Assembly (NCBI GenBank): GCA_038503035.1
Contig: JAVSML010024005.1
Location: 693,530 to 757,529 of the forward strand
Origin: Crocodylus rhombifer
Taxonomy: Eukaryota > Chordata > Crocodylia > Crocodylidae
Length of the DNA: 64,000 bases
Reading direction: 5' to 3'
Shown here: one piece after another, positions 39,201 through 51,131 of the stretch
Layout of the letters: every line of letters starts with the position of its first letter
How positions within the stretch are numbered: the stretch's first letter is position 1
Position numbers and translations under genes: made by a program
The notes under the pieces: generated by a model
The model's database searches: none
What the model saw: the letters and a program-made list of their open reading frames with translations, nothing else
What the model was told of the DNA's origin: nothing

Positions 39201-42200
39201 CAAGTACTGCAAACTATCCACTAGATGTCACTAATTCTACAGCTGACACTTGATTTTAAATCCCTCTGTGCTCCTTTTTTCCACATGAATTGGTCTTTTA
39301 TAGTTATGATAGGATTGCCTATTGTGTACTGTCTTATAATATTGAAACTCAGTCACCTTCAACAGAAAATTCTGTAAATTGAGTGGGTCTTTATTATTGC
39401 TCTTGTGTTCAGAAAACTTGAATCAAAACCTAATATAATGATCTTGGTAAAAATGAGAAATATTTAAAGCTAAAGTTAATTGTTCATTTCTATGTGAAAC
39501 TGAAAGCCAAACTATGGAAAATATTCTGGAATTTCAGAGTTCTTTTTGCTTTTTTCATAGTATGGCATTTTAGTAATGGGATAAGGCCACTTCAGTCCTG
39601 GTTGCATAACCTCCCTGCAACCAGGAAAGCAACTGCTTATATAGAAAAGTATTTAACAATTAATTCAGATTTTGCTGTCTTACAGTGAAATATAACAGCT
39701 GAGAACATAAACAGTCAGCATGATATGGCTAGCTAGGTTTTCTACAGCCTGCAAGGAAGTGTTCCACAGGTGTCCAGTGGTTCAAGGTCTGCCTTTGAGA
39801 TCTTTTGCACAAGATGATGATACAGGAACAGCCTTGTTGCAGTAGTGTGTCCACTGAGTCTTTTACCTCCTTGAATACTGGCTGTGTAAATCTCTTGGCT
39901 TACAGTTTTTGTTCAGCTGAGTTTATGGTTATAAACTTATGTATCCAAATCAGTTACAAGATTCAGCTTCCACCTGCTGTCTTTGTACATATAACTAAAA
40001 ATATTACCCCATCAGAAGACAGTTTTTAGTGTTCTCTCAGTTTAAATTAATCTGTTACATTGGCAGTTGAGCAACGGAACTATTCTAGCTACTGAACAGA
40101 CACCAAAGAGGCAGTGGAGTCTTCAATCTATATGGCCTCAGTCCTATTAAAGAACTCACTGTCAAGCAAGAAGAGAGATACGTCTTAAATGCACTTTTTG
40201 TCTGTGGCCTTTCTGCTGAAAAGTGCAAAAAATTTCATGTGACTTGCTATTTTTGGAACAAGTTCGAAGCAGTTATGTCTGACCATTCAGTAAGTTACCA
40301 ATTTGCTGTATTCAGAAATATGATACAGAATGATGAAGCCCTGGATCTCCTTACTGGACCCACAGCTTAAATGGACCTCATTACTATTCAAATCTCATAA
40401 TTAAAACCAGTTTGTGTATTAATAAAAACAACCCCCTAGCCTCATGACCTGAAATTTGAGTAAATGCCTGCATACTTGCACATACTGTAGAGAATACATG
40501 CAAGGTTGTATTCCTTTCCTTTCCTTATCTTTCCCAACAATGCCTTCTCTTTCTTATTTGACTTTTTCCATTGGACTAATATTCCCTTGCAAAGATTAAC
40601 TTTTTATATAGCAAAAAAAAAATCCTCAACAAGCCGCATATGTCATTGTTTGTCCATTTTGTTTCATGTCTTACCTGCGAGCTCTGAAGGGCTTTTTTTT
40701 TTTTTAATAAGTGGTCTCAGTTACTTGTAGTGTTTGTCTGATCATACTGTCTGTAATGTTCTGGTAGTCTGCTCAAGTAAGAGTTGGAAAAGGCTGAATT
40801 AAATTTAATTTGCACTCTACTTCTGAGAGAGTAGTGAAGTGTCTAGAAATTTTTGTGCTAATATATACCAGATGAAAGGTAGTTATGGTCTCTGCTACAT
40901 TAATATATCTCTCAGCTCTGAAGAAGAAATTGTTCTTACACAAATGGCAGACACAAGGTTCTTTGGGTAAAACCATTATCTTTTATTAGACCAACTCAAA
41001 TAGTTGGAAAAATTCTTCTTGCCAAGCTTTCAGGTATATGACACTTGATTTTTCTGATTCTTTTTGCATTAGGCATGCTGAGCAGATGGGACGATAGTCA
41101 GAGATTTTTATCAGATCATCCATACCTTGTATGTGAAGAAACAGCTAGATATCTCATTTTATGGTGTTTTCATCTAGAAGCTGAACAGGTATTGGACAAA
41201 TCTTAAATTTCTTGAGTCTGTATGAAAGTGCATTTTTTCCCACTTACAAGTTTTTCTACAGCAAGATGATTCAAGTTGATAAGCCATTTAATGTGACCTA
41301 TTACTGCCCCACATTTCTAGTTACCTTGTTGGCCAAAATCTTTCTTCATTACAATTTATTATCAATTCTTCTACTTTTCCAAGTGCCAGTTCTCATCTCT
41401 TCATGGTTCAGATGGAAAGTACTCATAAAATTGTAGCTGCACACTTGCCGAAAGTCTTTTTCAACTACGTAACTTCCTTGTTTCTAGAAAGGAGCTCTGA
41501 TGGAACAAGTAGCACACCAAGCAGTTGTGATGCAGTTCATCATAGAAATGGCCAAAAGTTGTAATGTGGATCCCAGAGGCTGTTTTCGTCTGTTTTTCCA
41601 GAGAGCCAAAGTAAGTTGTATTTTCTCTTCAAGGCTAGGAGACTCCCTAGGATTTTCCGTATGGGACTCAAAAATAGCTGAGATTTTTCCTTAACAACCA
41701 GAAGCTAAATATGTGACTAGGTTATTGACTGCAGGCTAAGGGAAAAGATGGGTTGTTGACAGTAGTCTGTGTAATTCTAGACTTGTGAACAGAGGCCCAA
41801 TGGATTTTCTTATGCTCTTTGGACTGTCCAGCAGAGGGAATGGAATATATAGCAAATGTATATTTACTGTTATATAATCCTATAATTAACTTTAATTCTT
41901 TTATATACAAATAATATAGGATGAACATTATCTCCCACTTCTGTTTACTGAAAGAAAAGAGTTACTGTAGAATCAATACTTCCTACTGGAAAAAAAGGAA
42001 TTGTAAGGAGGAGAGAGAGATTTGACAGGCAGTCTTCCTATTGTACTGTCTACAAAGGGAAGGAGATAATTTCAGGACTAGATTAATGTCTCAAGCTGCT
42101 GGGCTGTTGATGTGCCAGAAAAGCTGCTCAACATCTTGAGGAAAGCACACTATCTCTCCTCAGTAATCCTTTGAAGTCAACCTGGTGCAGCATTATCAGG

Positions 42201-44319
42201 GCCTGGATAGCTATATTCACAAGTAGCAGGGAAGCCCTGGATGAAGAGTGAAAATAACTGGATCTTTCCATAGCGGTTAGCCTATGGTCAGGGAAATACT
42301 ACTCTGAGAGAACTGCATGTACAGTGTGGTCAGTATCACTTTCAGTGATGCAGGGCAGTTAGGATAGGGTAGGGGAGAGAAGGACGACTCAAAATCAGGT
42401 TGTCACAGCTCCCTGTAACAAACAGTCTTTCTGTCTCAGACCAAAATATTTAAACTGTTATAAATATAAAAATCCATCTGAATTCTTTGTAGCTACCGTA
42501 TGACAAAGGTGTTATTAGTTTTGTCCCAAACATTTTCATCTAAAGATGATGTTACATGAAATACTTTACTCATCTGTCCTTTGTTGCATAACATTTTTCT
42601 TTTACAATGCATGCCTAGTAATTTTTGGGTCAAGTAAAATGTTGGCTATGAAACTGAGGGAATGTTTAATAATATGCAACTTCTACTTTTCCAGGCAGGA
42701 GAAGAAGGTTATATTGAAGCTTTTAAAAATGAACTCGAAGCGTTCAAATCAAGAGTAAGAATCTGTTCCCAGTCGCACAGTTTTCAGGCTATGTCGGTAC
42801 AGAATCCCAGTGTCTATGCTGGTCTTGGTTCTGTGGGAGGGTTAGAGTCTTTGCCACAGGTAGGTTTTTATTAAATAAATTTTGCTGTGACGAGATTCTG
42901 CCTCCTTTTATGTGAAGCGTAGTACCTTCTGATTTTAAAAAGGACTGCATGAAGTAAAGAAAGCATTGTAAGGCCTTTGCTTGGGACAGGCTTTTAGCAG
43001 TTGTTAATTTTGGGGCACTGTCTTGGGAGTTTATTTATTACATATTTATTTTAATATTTTATCTTTTTATAATTTATCTTGGGTTTTCTTATTGTAAACT
43101 ATCCCAGCTTTTTACAGGGGGAATAAAATAAAGAACTAAAGTAAGGCACCATTTGCTGGGAATAACAAAGTATGTGCACTCTTATTTCTATTTAAGGCAA
43201 GCTGTTGCTCAAAAAAAACTCCATTTTGTAAACTTCAAATAGCAAAAAAGCACAAGGTCAAATTAATTCACTACCTATTCAATCCTATCCAATTAAATCT
43301 GTATCTTCAACCTACTTTGAGTAATTTTCCACTTCAAATAGCTGGAAAAATTGCATTATGTAACTAGTATACATTCATAAACTAATCATACTACCCTCTC
43401 ACATGGCTCTTTTTATTGTTGTGTATAAATATATAATTTTGGAATTCTGCCTTATGAGAGGTGAAATGAGCTCCCAGGGGGAAAAAAAAATGTCTATAGC
43501 TTCATCAGTAGAAGCCTGCACTCAAAGATAGTTGAGTCTGTAGTAAAAGGACAGCACAATATCCTAATGCAGGGGTCAGCAGTCTGGCCCAGAGCTATTT
43601 GATCTAGCCCGTGGATGTGGGGCTTCAGCAGCAGTCACTTCTCCCTGTGCTCCTGTCCCCATGCTATCTGTTCTCCTTTGACCTGAACACTGTCTGGCTC
43701 ACACCCTTAAACTTGCCAACTGCTGCCCTAATGAAATACAGGGACTTCAGTACAGACAACCTCTGTCTCAGGCTTAAAAGTATGGTTTTAAATGGGAGGG
43801 TAGGAAATGGTTACTTTTTTTTAAGTTGTGTCCAAGGAACGGGTCAAATTAAATCTTGGGCTTGAAATAATTTTGATCAAGGTACTTAATTTACTATATT
43901 TGTTTTGTGCAAGGTAACTTAGTACACAGATATTTTTATTGCAGTTCCTAGCCTCCATAACTAAATAAAATCTTTATATATAAATTATGTGACTTCCTGA
44001 ATTTCAAACCTGGGTGGTGCATTTTAAGCTGTTTTCTTACCATTTGTACTAGTTATACACACATTTTTACATAACCATTAAAACTTTGCCTATTGATTGC
44101 AAAATGCAAACAATGAAAAGGAATTAAACAGTTGTCAAAAGGTGCAGAATTAGGATCTCAAAATGTATACTTGTTTAGAAGTATTTTCTCAATGTTTATT
44201 TTCTTTATCTGTTGCAGAATGCAGGCACTCTACAAGGTTGCATAAACACAGGCCTCTGCAGTTTAAACTCAGTGGTACAGAAAGATGATGAAGAATCCAA
44301 AATGATGGACACAGTATAG
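36020..44319 (+). CDS. CDC37L1: CDC37-like 1 HSP90 co-chaperone, complete
   Basis: Gene-level entry. Coding segments are 36020-36106, 36925-37206, 37676-37769, 41073-41188, 41488-41610, 42695-42859 and 44218-44319, together 322 residues (human is 337 as I recall). All seven junction phases agree and all sites are GT-AG. Family marks: YSHGIELACQKQKE; a charged coiled-coil-like stretch LRQREEEWRQKE near residue 90; KIRHFGMLSRWDDSQ; YLVCEETARYLILWCFHLEAE; NVDPRGCFRLFFQ; and the C-terminus SKMMDTV. CDC37L1 (Harc) is a cytosolic protein that binds HSP90 and HSP70, unlike CDC37 without a clear kinase-specific N-terminus. The start is the first in-frame ATG, with G at -3 and +4, in a CpG island. AK3 follows tail to tail as in human. 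Confidence 0.97.
36107..36924 (+). other. CDC37L1 intron 1
   Basis: Starts inside the CpG island and becomes AT-rich. Nothing else recognised. Confidence 0.8.
36925..37206 (+). CDS. CDC37L1: CDC37L1 coding exon 2
   Basis: 94 codons, phase 0 at both ends. The acceptor is TTTTCATGCAG and the donor is AAG|GTACAA. It encodes IYSHGIELACQKQKE, KWNLAEAQQKLGSLALHNSE and a heptad-like run ELRQREEEWRQKEAALIQRE that probably forms a coiled coil. Confidence 0.97.
37411..37581 (+). mobile_element. CR1 LINE 3' fragment
   Basis: ACTATGGAACAAGCTCCCCC, AGACGTCTTCAAGAGAAGAC and a terminal CTCTATGATTCTATCAAAAT: the last 170 bases of a CR1 copy in CDC37L1 intron 2. Confidence 0.85.
37676..37769 (+). CDS. CDC37L1: CDC37L1 coding exon 3
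   Basis: 94 nt: 31 codons plus one base. It encodes SFINQNTGKE, an acidic stretch EVEDEDAS, and FMQKHEQKIRHF; the split codon completes Gly. The acceptor is CTTCCCCATAG and the donor is G|GTAAGC. Confidence 0.96.
38860..39194 (+). mobile_element. hAT-like fragment in CDC37L1 intron 3
   Basis: Left edge CAGTGCCCAACCTTTCAGAG with the word pattern gctgtgggcca, right edge ggaacaccattactg. The ends are roughly inverted. No transposase. Confidence 0.45.
40945..41035 (+). repeat. dispersed repeat before CDC37L1 exon 4
   Basis: TTCTTTGGGTAAAACCATTA, TCTTTTATTAGACCAACTCA and GCCAAGCTTTCAGG match a widespread sauropsid repeat wording. It ends about 35 bases before the exon 4 acceptor. Confidence 0.5.
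41073..41188 (+). CDS. CDC37L1: CDC37L1 coding exon 4
   Basis: 116 nt: two bases complete Gly, then 38 codons. It encodes MLSRWDDSQRFLSDHPYLVC and ILWCFHLEAEQ, the start of the CDC37-type middle domain that contacts HSP90. The acceptor TTTTTGCATTAG sits about 30 bases after a dispersed repeat. Confidence 0.97.
41488..41610 (+). CDS. CDC37L1: CDC37L1 coding exon 5
   Basis: 41 codons, phase 0 at both ends. It encodes KGALMEQVAHQAVVMQFIIE and NVDPRGCFRLFFQRAK, helical segments of the HSP90-binding domain. The acceptor is CTTGTTTCTAG and the donor is AAA|GTAAGT. Confidence 0.97.
42695..42859 (+). CDS. CDC37L1: CDC37L1 coding exon 6
   Basis: 55 codons, phase 0 at both ends. It encodes AGEEGYIEAFKNELEAFKSR followed by a less conserved serine-rich linker ending GGLESLPQ. 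The acceptor is CTACTTTTCCAG and the donor is CAG|GTAGGT. Confidence 0.96.
43570..43740 (+). mobile_element. hAT-like left-end fragment
   Basis: GCAGGGGTCAGCAGTCTGGC followed by ctagcccgtgg resembles the left end of the same broad group as 29477. Short and without a visible right end; lies in CDC37L1 intron 6. Confidence 0.35.
44218..44319 (+). CDS. CDC37L1: CDC37L1 coding exon 7 (stop)
   Basis: 33 codons and a TAG stop at 44317-44319. It encodes NAGTLQGCINTGLCSLNSVV and ends ESKMMDTV, the conserved CDC37L1 C-terminus. The acceptor is TTATCTGTTGCAG. Confidence 0.96.
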   Translation, partial: NAGTLQGCINTGLCSLNSVVQKDDEESKMMDTV

Positions 44320-44786
44320 TATTGTTAAGACTGAGGCCAAGTACTCTTTTTATTATAAAAGAAAGAACATGGCTATTTTCTTGATACTTATTTTTATGGG
44401 TGCTGCACTTTATTTTTGGCATTTGTTTTTTGGAGGGAGGGTAATCTAGAAACACATGTAATTTTGTTTGAAAACGTGCTGCTAGGTCTTCGGTTGTCTT
44501 TTAAAAAGAAGGGTTCCTTGTATATTGCCGAATGTGAAACTGGATGTGTTTTCTGCTACTAAACTTGCCTTTATCCTTAATTTTAGGAATCAAAATATGA
44601 CAAACAAATCTGCACAAATCCAATGTTTACAAGAAGTGGTTGATTCTTGGTGGAATCTGCTATAGTCTAGTGTTTTATTATAGACAGGGCCATGTCTCAC
44701 TCTATGAATACTAGAGATCACAGTTGTACTCATGCTATACTGCTGACATAGTAAGCTGTCAAATCTGGTTTTATTATATTAATAGC

Positions 44787-44792
44787 AATAAA
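44787..44792 (+). terminator. candidate CDC37L1 polyadenylation signal
   Basis: AATAAA 468 bases past the stop codon, followed about 30 bases later by a GT-rich stretch (CTGGGTGGCTG). It is the best-formed signal near the stop, but further 3' UTR and later sites are possible. Confidence 0.4.
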
Positions 44793-45235
44793 TCAATATC
44801 TGGTATCCACAGCACAGATCTGGGTGGCTGAAATTAAAATATTGACTTTTTATTTCTACAGTGAATAACATTTTACCTCTTGCTTTCAGTCAAAATAACT
44901 TATTTCTGATTGTATCTAAAGCATAAGTAGCCTGACACAAATCTAATTCACTGCTTAGAATTGAGCCTGGACTGGCATTTCCAATGGTACTGAGAAGCTG
45001 ACTCTCTCTTACATGGGCTGTCAACTTTTTTTAAAAATGAGGTTTTTAGCGATAGAGTGAATAGAGAGAAACTTAAGGTATTTTGATTAGGGTGAGATCC
45101 AAGGTTCTGTCTAATGTGTGCGGCTGTGCACAACTAAAACTGGCCACGCACAGGTTTTTCAAGGCTGCACACCAGGAGATGCTGGGGTGGGAGCCTGGCG
45201 TGGGCTCCACCGGCTCCAAGGAAGTGCTCCACTCC

Positions 45236-45575
45236 CCCACATCAGGGCTGGGGAGTGGAGCACTTCCCTGGAGCCGGCAAAGCCTGTGTCAATCCCCTGC
45301 CCCATCCCTCACCTTAGGGAGGAGCCGCTGCCTGCCCTAGTGAGGCTCTGCTGGCTCTGGGACACTGCTTCGTTCCCCCACGTGGCCTCGGGGAGCAAGG
45401 AGGCATGTGGCGTCAGGGCCAGGGAGCAGAGCAGTGTCCCGGAGCTGGCAGAGCCTCACTGGGGCAGGCAGCAGCTCCTCCCCAAGGTGAAGCAAGGCAG
45501 GGATGGGGGATGGGGTGGGCAGCTGGCACAGGCTCCTCCAGCTCCAGGGAAGTGCTCTTCTCCCTGGCCCTGGTG
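45236..45575. repeat. GC-rich palindrome, arms about 135 bases
   Basis: Arm 45301-45370 (GAGGAGC..GCTGCCTGCC..AGTGAGGCTCTGC) is the inverse of 45429-45507 apart from one 8-base indel and a few changes. Outer parts also pair: GAGCACTTCCCTGGAGC near 45258 with its inverse near 45550. The 218-codon frame across it is an artefact. Confidence 0.8.
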
Positions 45576-47127
45576 CAAGGGAGCAGAGCACTTCACCAGA
45601 GCCAGGGAGCCCATGCCAGGCTCCGCCTCCAGCCCCTGGTTCCCAGCTCTGGCCCCAGCCACTGGCCCCCGGCTCCAGCCCCTGGCCCCTAGTCCTGGCT
45701 CTGGCCTCCAGCCCCCTTCAGACAGTGTCCCACACCAAACGGAGGCAGCGTGCTCATGGACCGCTGCTCCTTAGAGGGGACATTGGTGAGATCCACCACA
45801 GCCTGACTCTTAGTTTTCTCCCAGGAATGAAGAAACTCAGGTGCCAAACACTAACTGAAGACAGTTGATTTTGGCAGCCTATGGGTCTGTTACTTTACTA
45901 AACACAGGGCGGGGAAAAGTGAGTTTTAATTTAGTAACAGCTGTGAGATTTCAAAGGGTCAACTGAAGAGGTCTAAGAACGGTGAGAGGGAAATTTCCAG
46001 ATCCCTTTAGGGTTCTGCACAGGTCAAACTTATACTATTTCCAGAACTATATTCCTAAGAATGCCTTTGTTTTTGCAACCTAGTGCTGTTACTAAGCTTT
46101 TCCGACTTTTACCTTTGCAGGTAGAAGCGGCTGTATTGAAAATGTTATCTTTTACATCTGGGCTGTTCCAGTGTGGTTTAGCTCTCCCTGACTTCTCATA
46201 GTAACAGGGAGTCATCTAGCACCTGTTGCATCACTGTCTTACAGTGAAATGGCTAATTTATATACACACTTGCAGCAGGTACAGATTTCTTAACCCCTTC
46301 ATTCTCAGGTGGTACAAAGGATTTGGAAATCGGCCTGAGGAATATCCTAAATAGTGTGGAGCAGGCAAAACCCATTCCTGTATAATTGCCATGTAGCCAC
46401 TGGTGCAGGGAACAAGTTAGAAGAATTTCTGTAGCCAGTCTTGTTCAGCAAGTACATGCAGTAATGTTCTTTAGATTAATTCCCGGTCTGTAAAATACAC
46501 AGCTGCTAGTACTGGTTCAAAACTGGCCCAAGAATCAGGGAGCTTTAGCCCTTCTCCCCTTCACATCTGGTGCATTCTGGTAGGGGTAACCTTATTTTCT
46601 CATGAAAGAGAATGAGTTTTTCTTTAAATACTAAAGCAGGATTATGGTAGGGAAATTACATGTTAGGCCTTGGACAGGACATATGTGAAGTGCTTGGAAC
46701 ACTAAGCAAACAAATATGCATGGCTGAAGAAGCAGTTAAAAAATATTACTCATAAAATGAGCTTTTCCTTTTGAAGTGCTCCCTGAAACATTGGCATGCC
46801 CCCTAGAGCAAGGGTGGGGGGTACTTGATTCTCTGGCAACCCCTCCCCCATCTCCAAATGGGGCTGGGGAGAGCAGGGCAGACAGCCAGTGAGCACTCTT
46901 ATGCACTTGGCAGTCTTCACTAGCCTAAAGCCATGCAAGGAATCCTCTCCAGGCTCCTGACTGGAGAGAAGGCTTGCTTGCATGCCCCTTGGGCTAAGGG
47001 GTCTACTGAGGACATCCTAGTGCACAAGAAAGCATTCATTGGCTGTCTGCCCTATTTTTGCCCTTCCTTATGGGGGGTGCAGGGACTAGAGCACTGGGAC
47101 ATGCCAGAGGACAAAGTAGCCCTCCTG

Positions 47128-48230
47128 TTCATAGTTTCATAGATTGGAAGGGACCTTGCAAGATCATTAGGTCCAGCCCCCCTGCACTAGGCAGCAAAGA
47201 CAACGGGGGTCAAGTGACCCCAGCGTGATGACCATCCAGTCTCCTCTTGAAGAGTACTAGGGTAGGTGATTGCACCACCTCTGGAGGGAGCTATTCCGCA
47301 GTCTGGACACGCTAGCTGTGAAGAAGTTTTTCCTAGTGTTAAGCCTGAAACAGTCTTCCATTAGTCTGTGGTCATTACTCCTCGTTTTCCGCAAGGGTGC
47401 CATGGTTAACAGTTGTTAGTCAAGCCCCTGATGTATTCCCCTGATGTAGTGGTAAGGTGCTACCAAGTCCCTTCTCAGCCTTCTCTTTTTTAGGCTGAAA
47501 AGTCCCAGGTCCCTCAGCCTTTCCTCATATGGCTTGCCGTGCAAGTCTCTGATTATACAGGTGGCTCTTTTCTGGATTTTCTCAAACTTTACCACATCCT
47601 TGTTAAAGTGCAGCACCCAGAACTGGATGCAGTACTCCAGCTGTGGTCTCACCAATGCTGAGTGAAATGGAAGAATCACTTTCTTGGTTTTGCTTGAAGT
47701 GTACCGATTGATGCATGCCAGAGTATTATTTGCCCTGCTGGCTATAGCTTTGCACTGACAGCTCATATTCATACTGTGGTCTATTATTACCCCTAGGTCC
47801 CTTTCAGTCATGGTGCTAGTCAGTTTGGCGCTGCCAAGCCTATAGGTATGTTGGGGATTGTTTGTCCCCAGGTGAAGCACTTAATGTTTCTCGACATTGA
47901 ACTTCTTCTGATTTCTTATCCACCCAACTTGCTAGCCTGTCTAGTTCTGCCTATATCTGCAGCCTATCTTCAAGCGTGACCATGCTCCCCCATAACTTGG
48001 TGTTGTCCAATAACTTGGCCAGTGAGCTCTTCACTCCCACATCCAAATCATTGATAAAGATGTTAAAAAGAACTGGTTCAAGCATTGATCCCTGGCCACT
48101 TCTTGCCAGGATGCCACAAATCCGTTCATTAGAACTCTCTGGATCCTACCCCACAGCCAGCTTCCTACCCACCTGTGATGCAGTTGGGTAGGAAGCCCAC
48201 AATCCTCCCATCTAGTTGCCCTAGATGGAG
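47128..48230 (-). mobile_element. CR1 LINE, 5'-truncated, about 1.1 kb
   Basis: Minus strand. The order is degenerate RT ([16 protein letters not shown], with the catalytic FADD box decayed to LLDN), then [45 protein letters not shown] and [16 protein letters not shown], and the 3' UTR with TCATAGATTGGAAGGGACC. The longest open stretch is 154 codons. It lies between CDC37L1 and AK3. Confidence 0.9.
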
Positions 48231-48351
48231 AGTACTATTGCTGCAAGCCATTCTTTGATGTTCAGCAGTGATATTGCCAAGATACAGCCTGGTTTCAGGT
48301 CTCTAGGACACCAGTCTGGAACACCTATGATCACTTTAGCAATCCTTAGCA

Positions 48352-48576
48352 TAGCGATTCTTAAACACAGTGCCATCAGATCCTTTGAAAGGTGCTGTGA
48401 TAAGATAAGCACAGGCTCAGGCTTGTACCTGCCTGGACAATTCTCCATCCCTACTTCCTAACCTCTCTGCAAGGAAATAAGCACTAATATATACACTAGT
48501 TTTTTAAATTGGGTGCCATTCAATTCACAAAAATTATGGAGGGGTGCCTTGAATCCAGAAAGGTTGAGAATCACTG
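48352..48576 (+). mobile_element. hAT-type fragment
   Basis: Starts TAGCGATTCTTAA and ends AGGTTGAGAATCACTG, the same terminal pattern as the copies at 20731, 33154 and 34885. Degenerate and non-coding. Confidence 0.45.
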
Positions 48577-50149
48577 CCTTTGTGGAAAAAAGTCAAGGAT
48601 TAGTCAAAAGCACTAGCAGTTGGTGGTCAACTACAGCTTCTGGCGCTAAAAGCTGTGTGAGATCTATAAACTTCTCTGACAACTGCCAGAAATTAACTTT
48701 TCTGGGAATGGGCCAGAAATGCTGAGGTCAGATCAAAGCACTGAACAAATCAAGGTTTTATGTAGGAATGTTCCAGCAACTGCATGAAGGAAGTTGATCT
48801 CTAAACAGTTTAACTCTAGATTCCATACACTTTTTTTTTTTTTTAGTCAAGGTCCTTTTTTAGAAACTTAATTTAAACCACGGTTGTACAATGTCTTGGA
48901 AGCCCAGGGTCACAGAGGCCACAGACTGTGGGGGCTATGCTTTGTGTAGGCAGCTCACCACGTGGGCCGCTATCCCCCTGCTGCATTCTGAGAGGTCAGT
49001 CCAGATCCCTATGCTCATACCAGGCATGCAGTAGTAGCCTGGCCTTGTCCCCTGCTGAGAGCCTTATGTTGCTCTGGCTGCGATCGCCTGCGGCGTTACC
49101 CAGGTGCAGAGGAAGGAAGCAGAAGCTGGGAAGGAAGTTGTGGGGGGGAGGGGGAAGCTAGAGATCACAATCACTGATACAGTAAGTGTGTTGGGGGAAA
49201 CAGTAGTTGGGTAGGAAGCTGTGGGACACATTAACCCCTCATGGGCCACTAACTGGACACCCGTTTTAAACAGTAGCTACTGTCAGTAGCCTGACCTTGA
49301 CAAGAAATGGAAAGCTTTCCAAATTCAACAGTGGACATTTTAGAATGTGTGCCAGGACTGAAAGGTGGTGACAGCAAATCTTGCTATGTGATGTATGCAA
49401 CTACAGCTCCTGGGGATGCAGGAAAGACTTGCTTGTAGTTTCTGCAAGAGAGAAGAGCAGAGACCTCAGTCACAGAATGGGCTCCAGCCAACTACTCCAT
49501 CCATAGAGCTGAACCATCTGGAGTGACTGTTGAATTGATGCCTGTGCCAGCTTTTACTGACTACTTCAAAGAGTGAGGGAGAGATGAATTCAGGATCTTG
49601 TGATGCTGAAAAAATGGTCAGGTGAGTTCTTTGAGAAGAGTACCAGTGGTTAGAATATCTGGATCCCTCTGGAATTTGAGCTGTTGACCATTTCTACCAG
49701 TCTAGTCTGATATGAGAAGACGACTGATTCTGGTTAATAAAAATGGCAAATTGTATAATGCACGTTTCTCTGCCAACTATTCTTGGGTATGACTGATCTG
49801 TAAACTCAGTAGTAATGGTGGGGATTAAAAGTACATTCTGCTGCACCATCTGTAGCTTACTGTGGCTCTTCTTGTTTTAGGTCCTTGGCATTCTGATAAT
49901 GTTATAACCTAGTAGAATGATACTGATGTGAGAGAGGGCAGTTTTGTAATGTCAAACATAGATAAATAAAATTTTACCCAAAGGACTTTGCACTAAAAAC
50001 AGCTACTTTAACTAGGAGAGTCTTAAAAACACACTTGTCAAGATTCTTCCATTCCCCCACGACTCTGACACAGGATATCATTTGCTGTAACAAAACACAA
50101 TTTTATTGTGTGACAGTTTTAACATCTTCAAACTTACTGCTTGGATGCT

Positions 50150-50394
50150 TAGGCCAAGTACAGACATCACACTTTTACCAGTATAAGTGGTTGGAAATCA
50201 GCCTATAGCTGTAACAAAACAGAAGTTTGGCATACATGGACCGGTTTAAAAATGGCAGAACCAGGTCTGATTTGCCCCCTACCACAGAGTGAATAAGTGT
50301 TCTGTTCAGTATTGATCTGAACTATGCTGCTTACAGAAAACCACATAACTTAGACTGATTCCACCTCGGGCTTTTTGAATGTCTGTACCTAGCA
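50150..50394. mobile_element. MITE-like element
   Basis: Left AGGCCAAGTACAGACAT and right ATGTCTGTACCTAGC are inverted. About 245 bases, non-coding, downstream of the AK3 stop codon and possibly inside its 3' UTR. Confidence 0.5.
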
Positions 50395-51125
50395 TCAGTG
50401 TCAAGATTTGTGGCGGTTTTTCCCCCCAAGTTGCTTTTTATGAATTTAAGAAAAAGAAGGAAGATGAGTCCTTTTTCTTGTCTAATTCTTAGTGCTGTGC
50501 TTAGTTAGTGTCCTGACCAGCAGTGCTTTATTATGTGGAATAGGAAGCTATTTTATGGAAGAGGAGGTTCAGATTTTGCTCATATTTCTCAAGATGCATA
50601 TTGTCAATTGGATCCCTTTGCTTATAGTTGTAGAAACTCAAATCCTCCCCTCCAAGAAATTAATTCTGCATTTGTATTCCTCATCCCTGCATCCTGACCC
50701 TCAACTACTTTAACAGTTTATAGCTATAGTATTGAACTTGTCTGTCCTTGCAATTCAGTCTTGTAGAAACTCTCTTGCACATGTCCATTTGACAAGGAGG
50801 GAGCTAAAGCCTTCCGGGGGAACTCTCTTAATTACTGTAAGGTATGAATGAAGCCAAGGTTCCATTGGTCTCTGTCTTCTGCTTTCTTGATTTTTACAAA
50901 TTCATGACTAATAAAATTGGGTGACTTGCTGTCCAATGTAGTTCCTAAACCCCATCTTTAAGTAATACAGCTGTCAAGGTTTTTCCCCTCTTAATTGTAA
51001 GATGTTAAGAGAGACTGAGTTGTGTTGCTTTCTAAATGGACTCTTGGCAATGTAGCCCAGAGTGGCTATGAACATTGTGGCTGTACAGGCAACTGAGGTA
51101 TAGACTCCTCACCCGTCGTCATAAA

Positions 51126-51131
51126 TTTATT
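51126..51131 (-). terminator. candidate AK3 polyadenylation signal
   Basis: Minus-strand AATAAA about 600 bases past the stop. Another lies at 50102-50107. Mammalian AK3 has a long 3' UTR, so the true end is uncertain. Confidence 0.22.

Larger units (their letters stand above)
37770..41072 (+). other. CDC37L1 intron 3
   Basis: About 3.3 kb, AT-rich, with an hAT-like piece (38860) and the repeat at 40945. Confidence 0.8.
41611..44217 (+). other. CDC37L1 introns 5 and 6
   Basis: Apart from exon 6 (42695-42859) and an hAT-like end at 43570, AT-rich sequence with no recognised gene. Confidence 0.75.

Noticed and set aside
45118..45774. 218-codon plus-strand open frame
   Set aside because: It runs through the 45.2 kb palindrome, is low complexity, and other frames are equally open.
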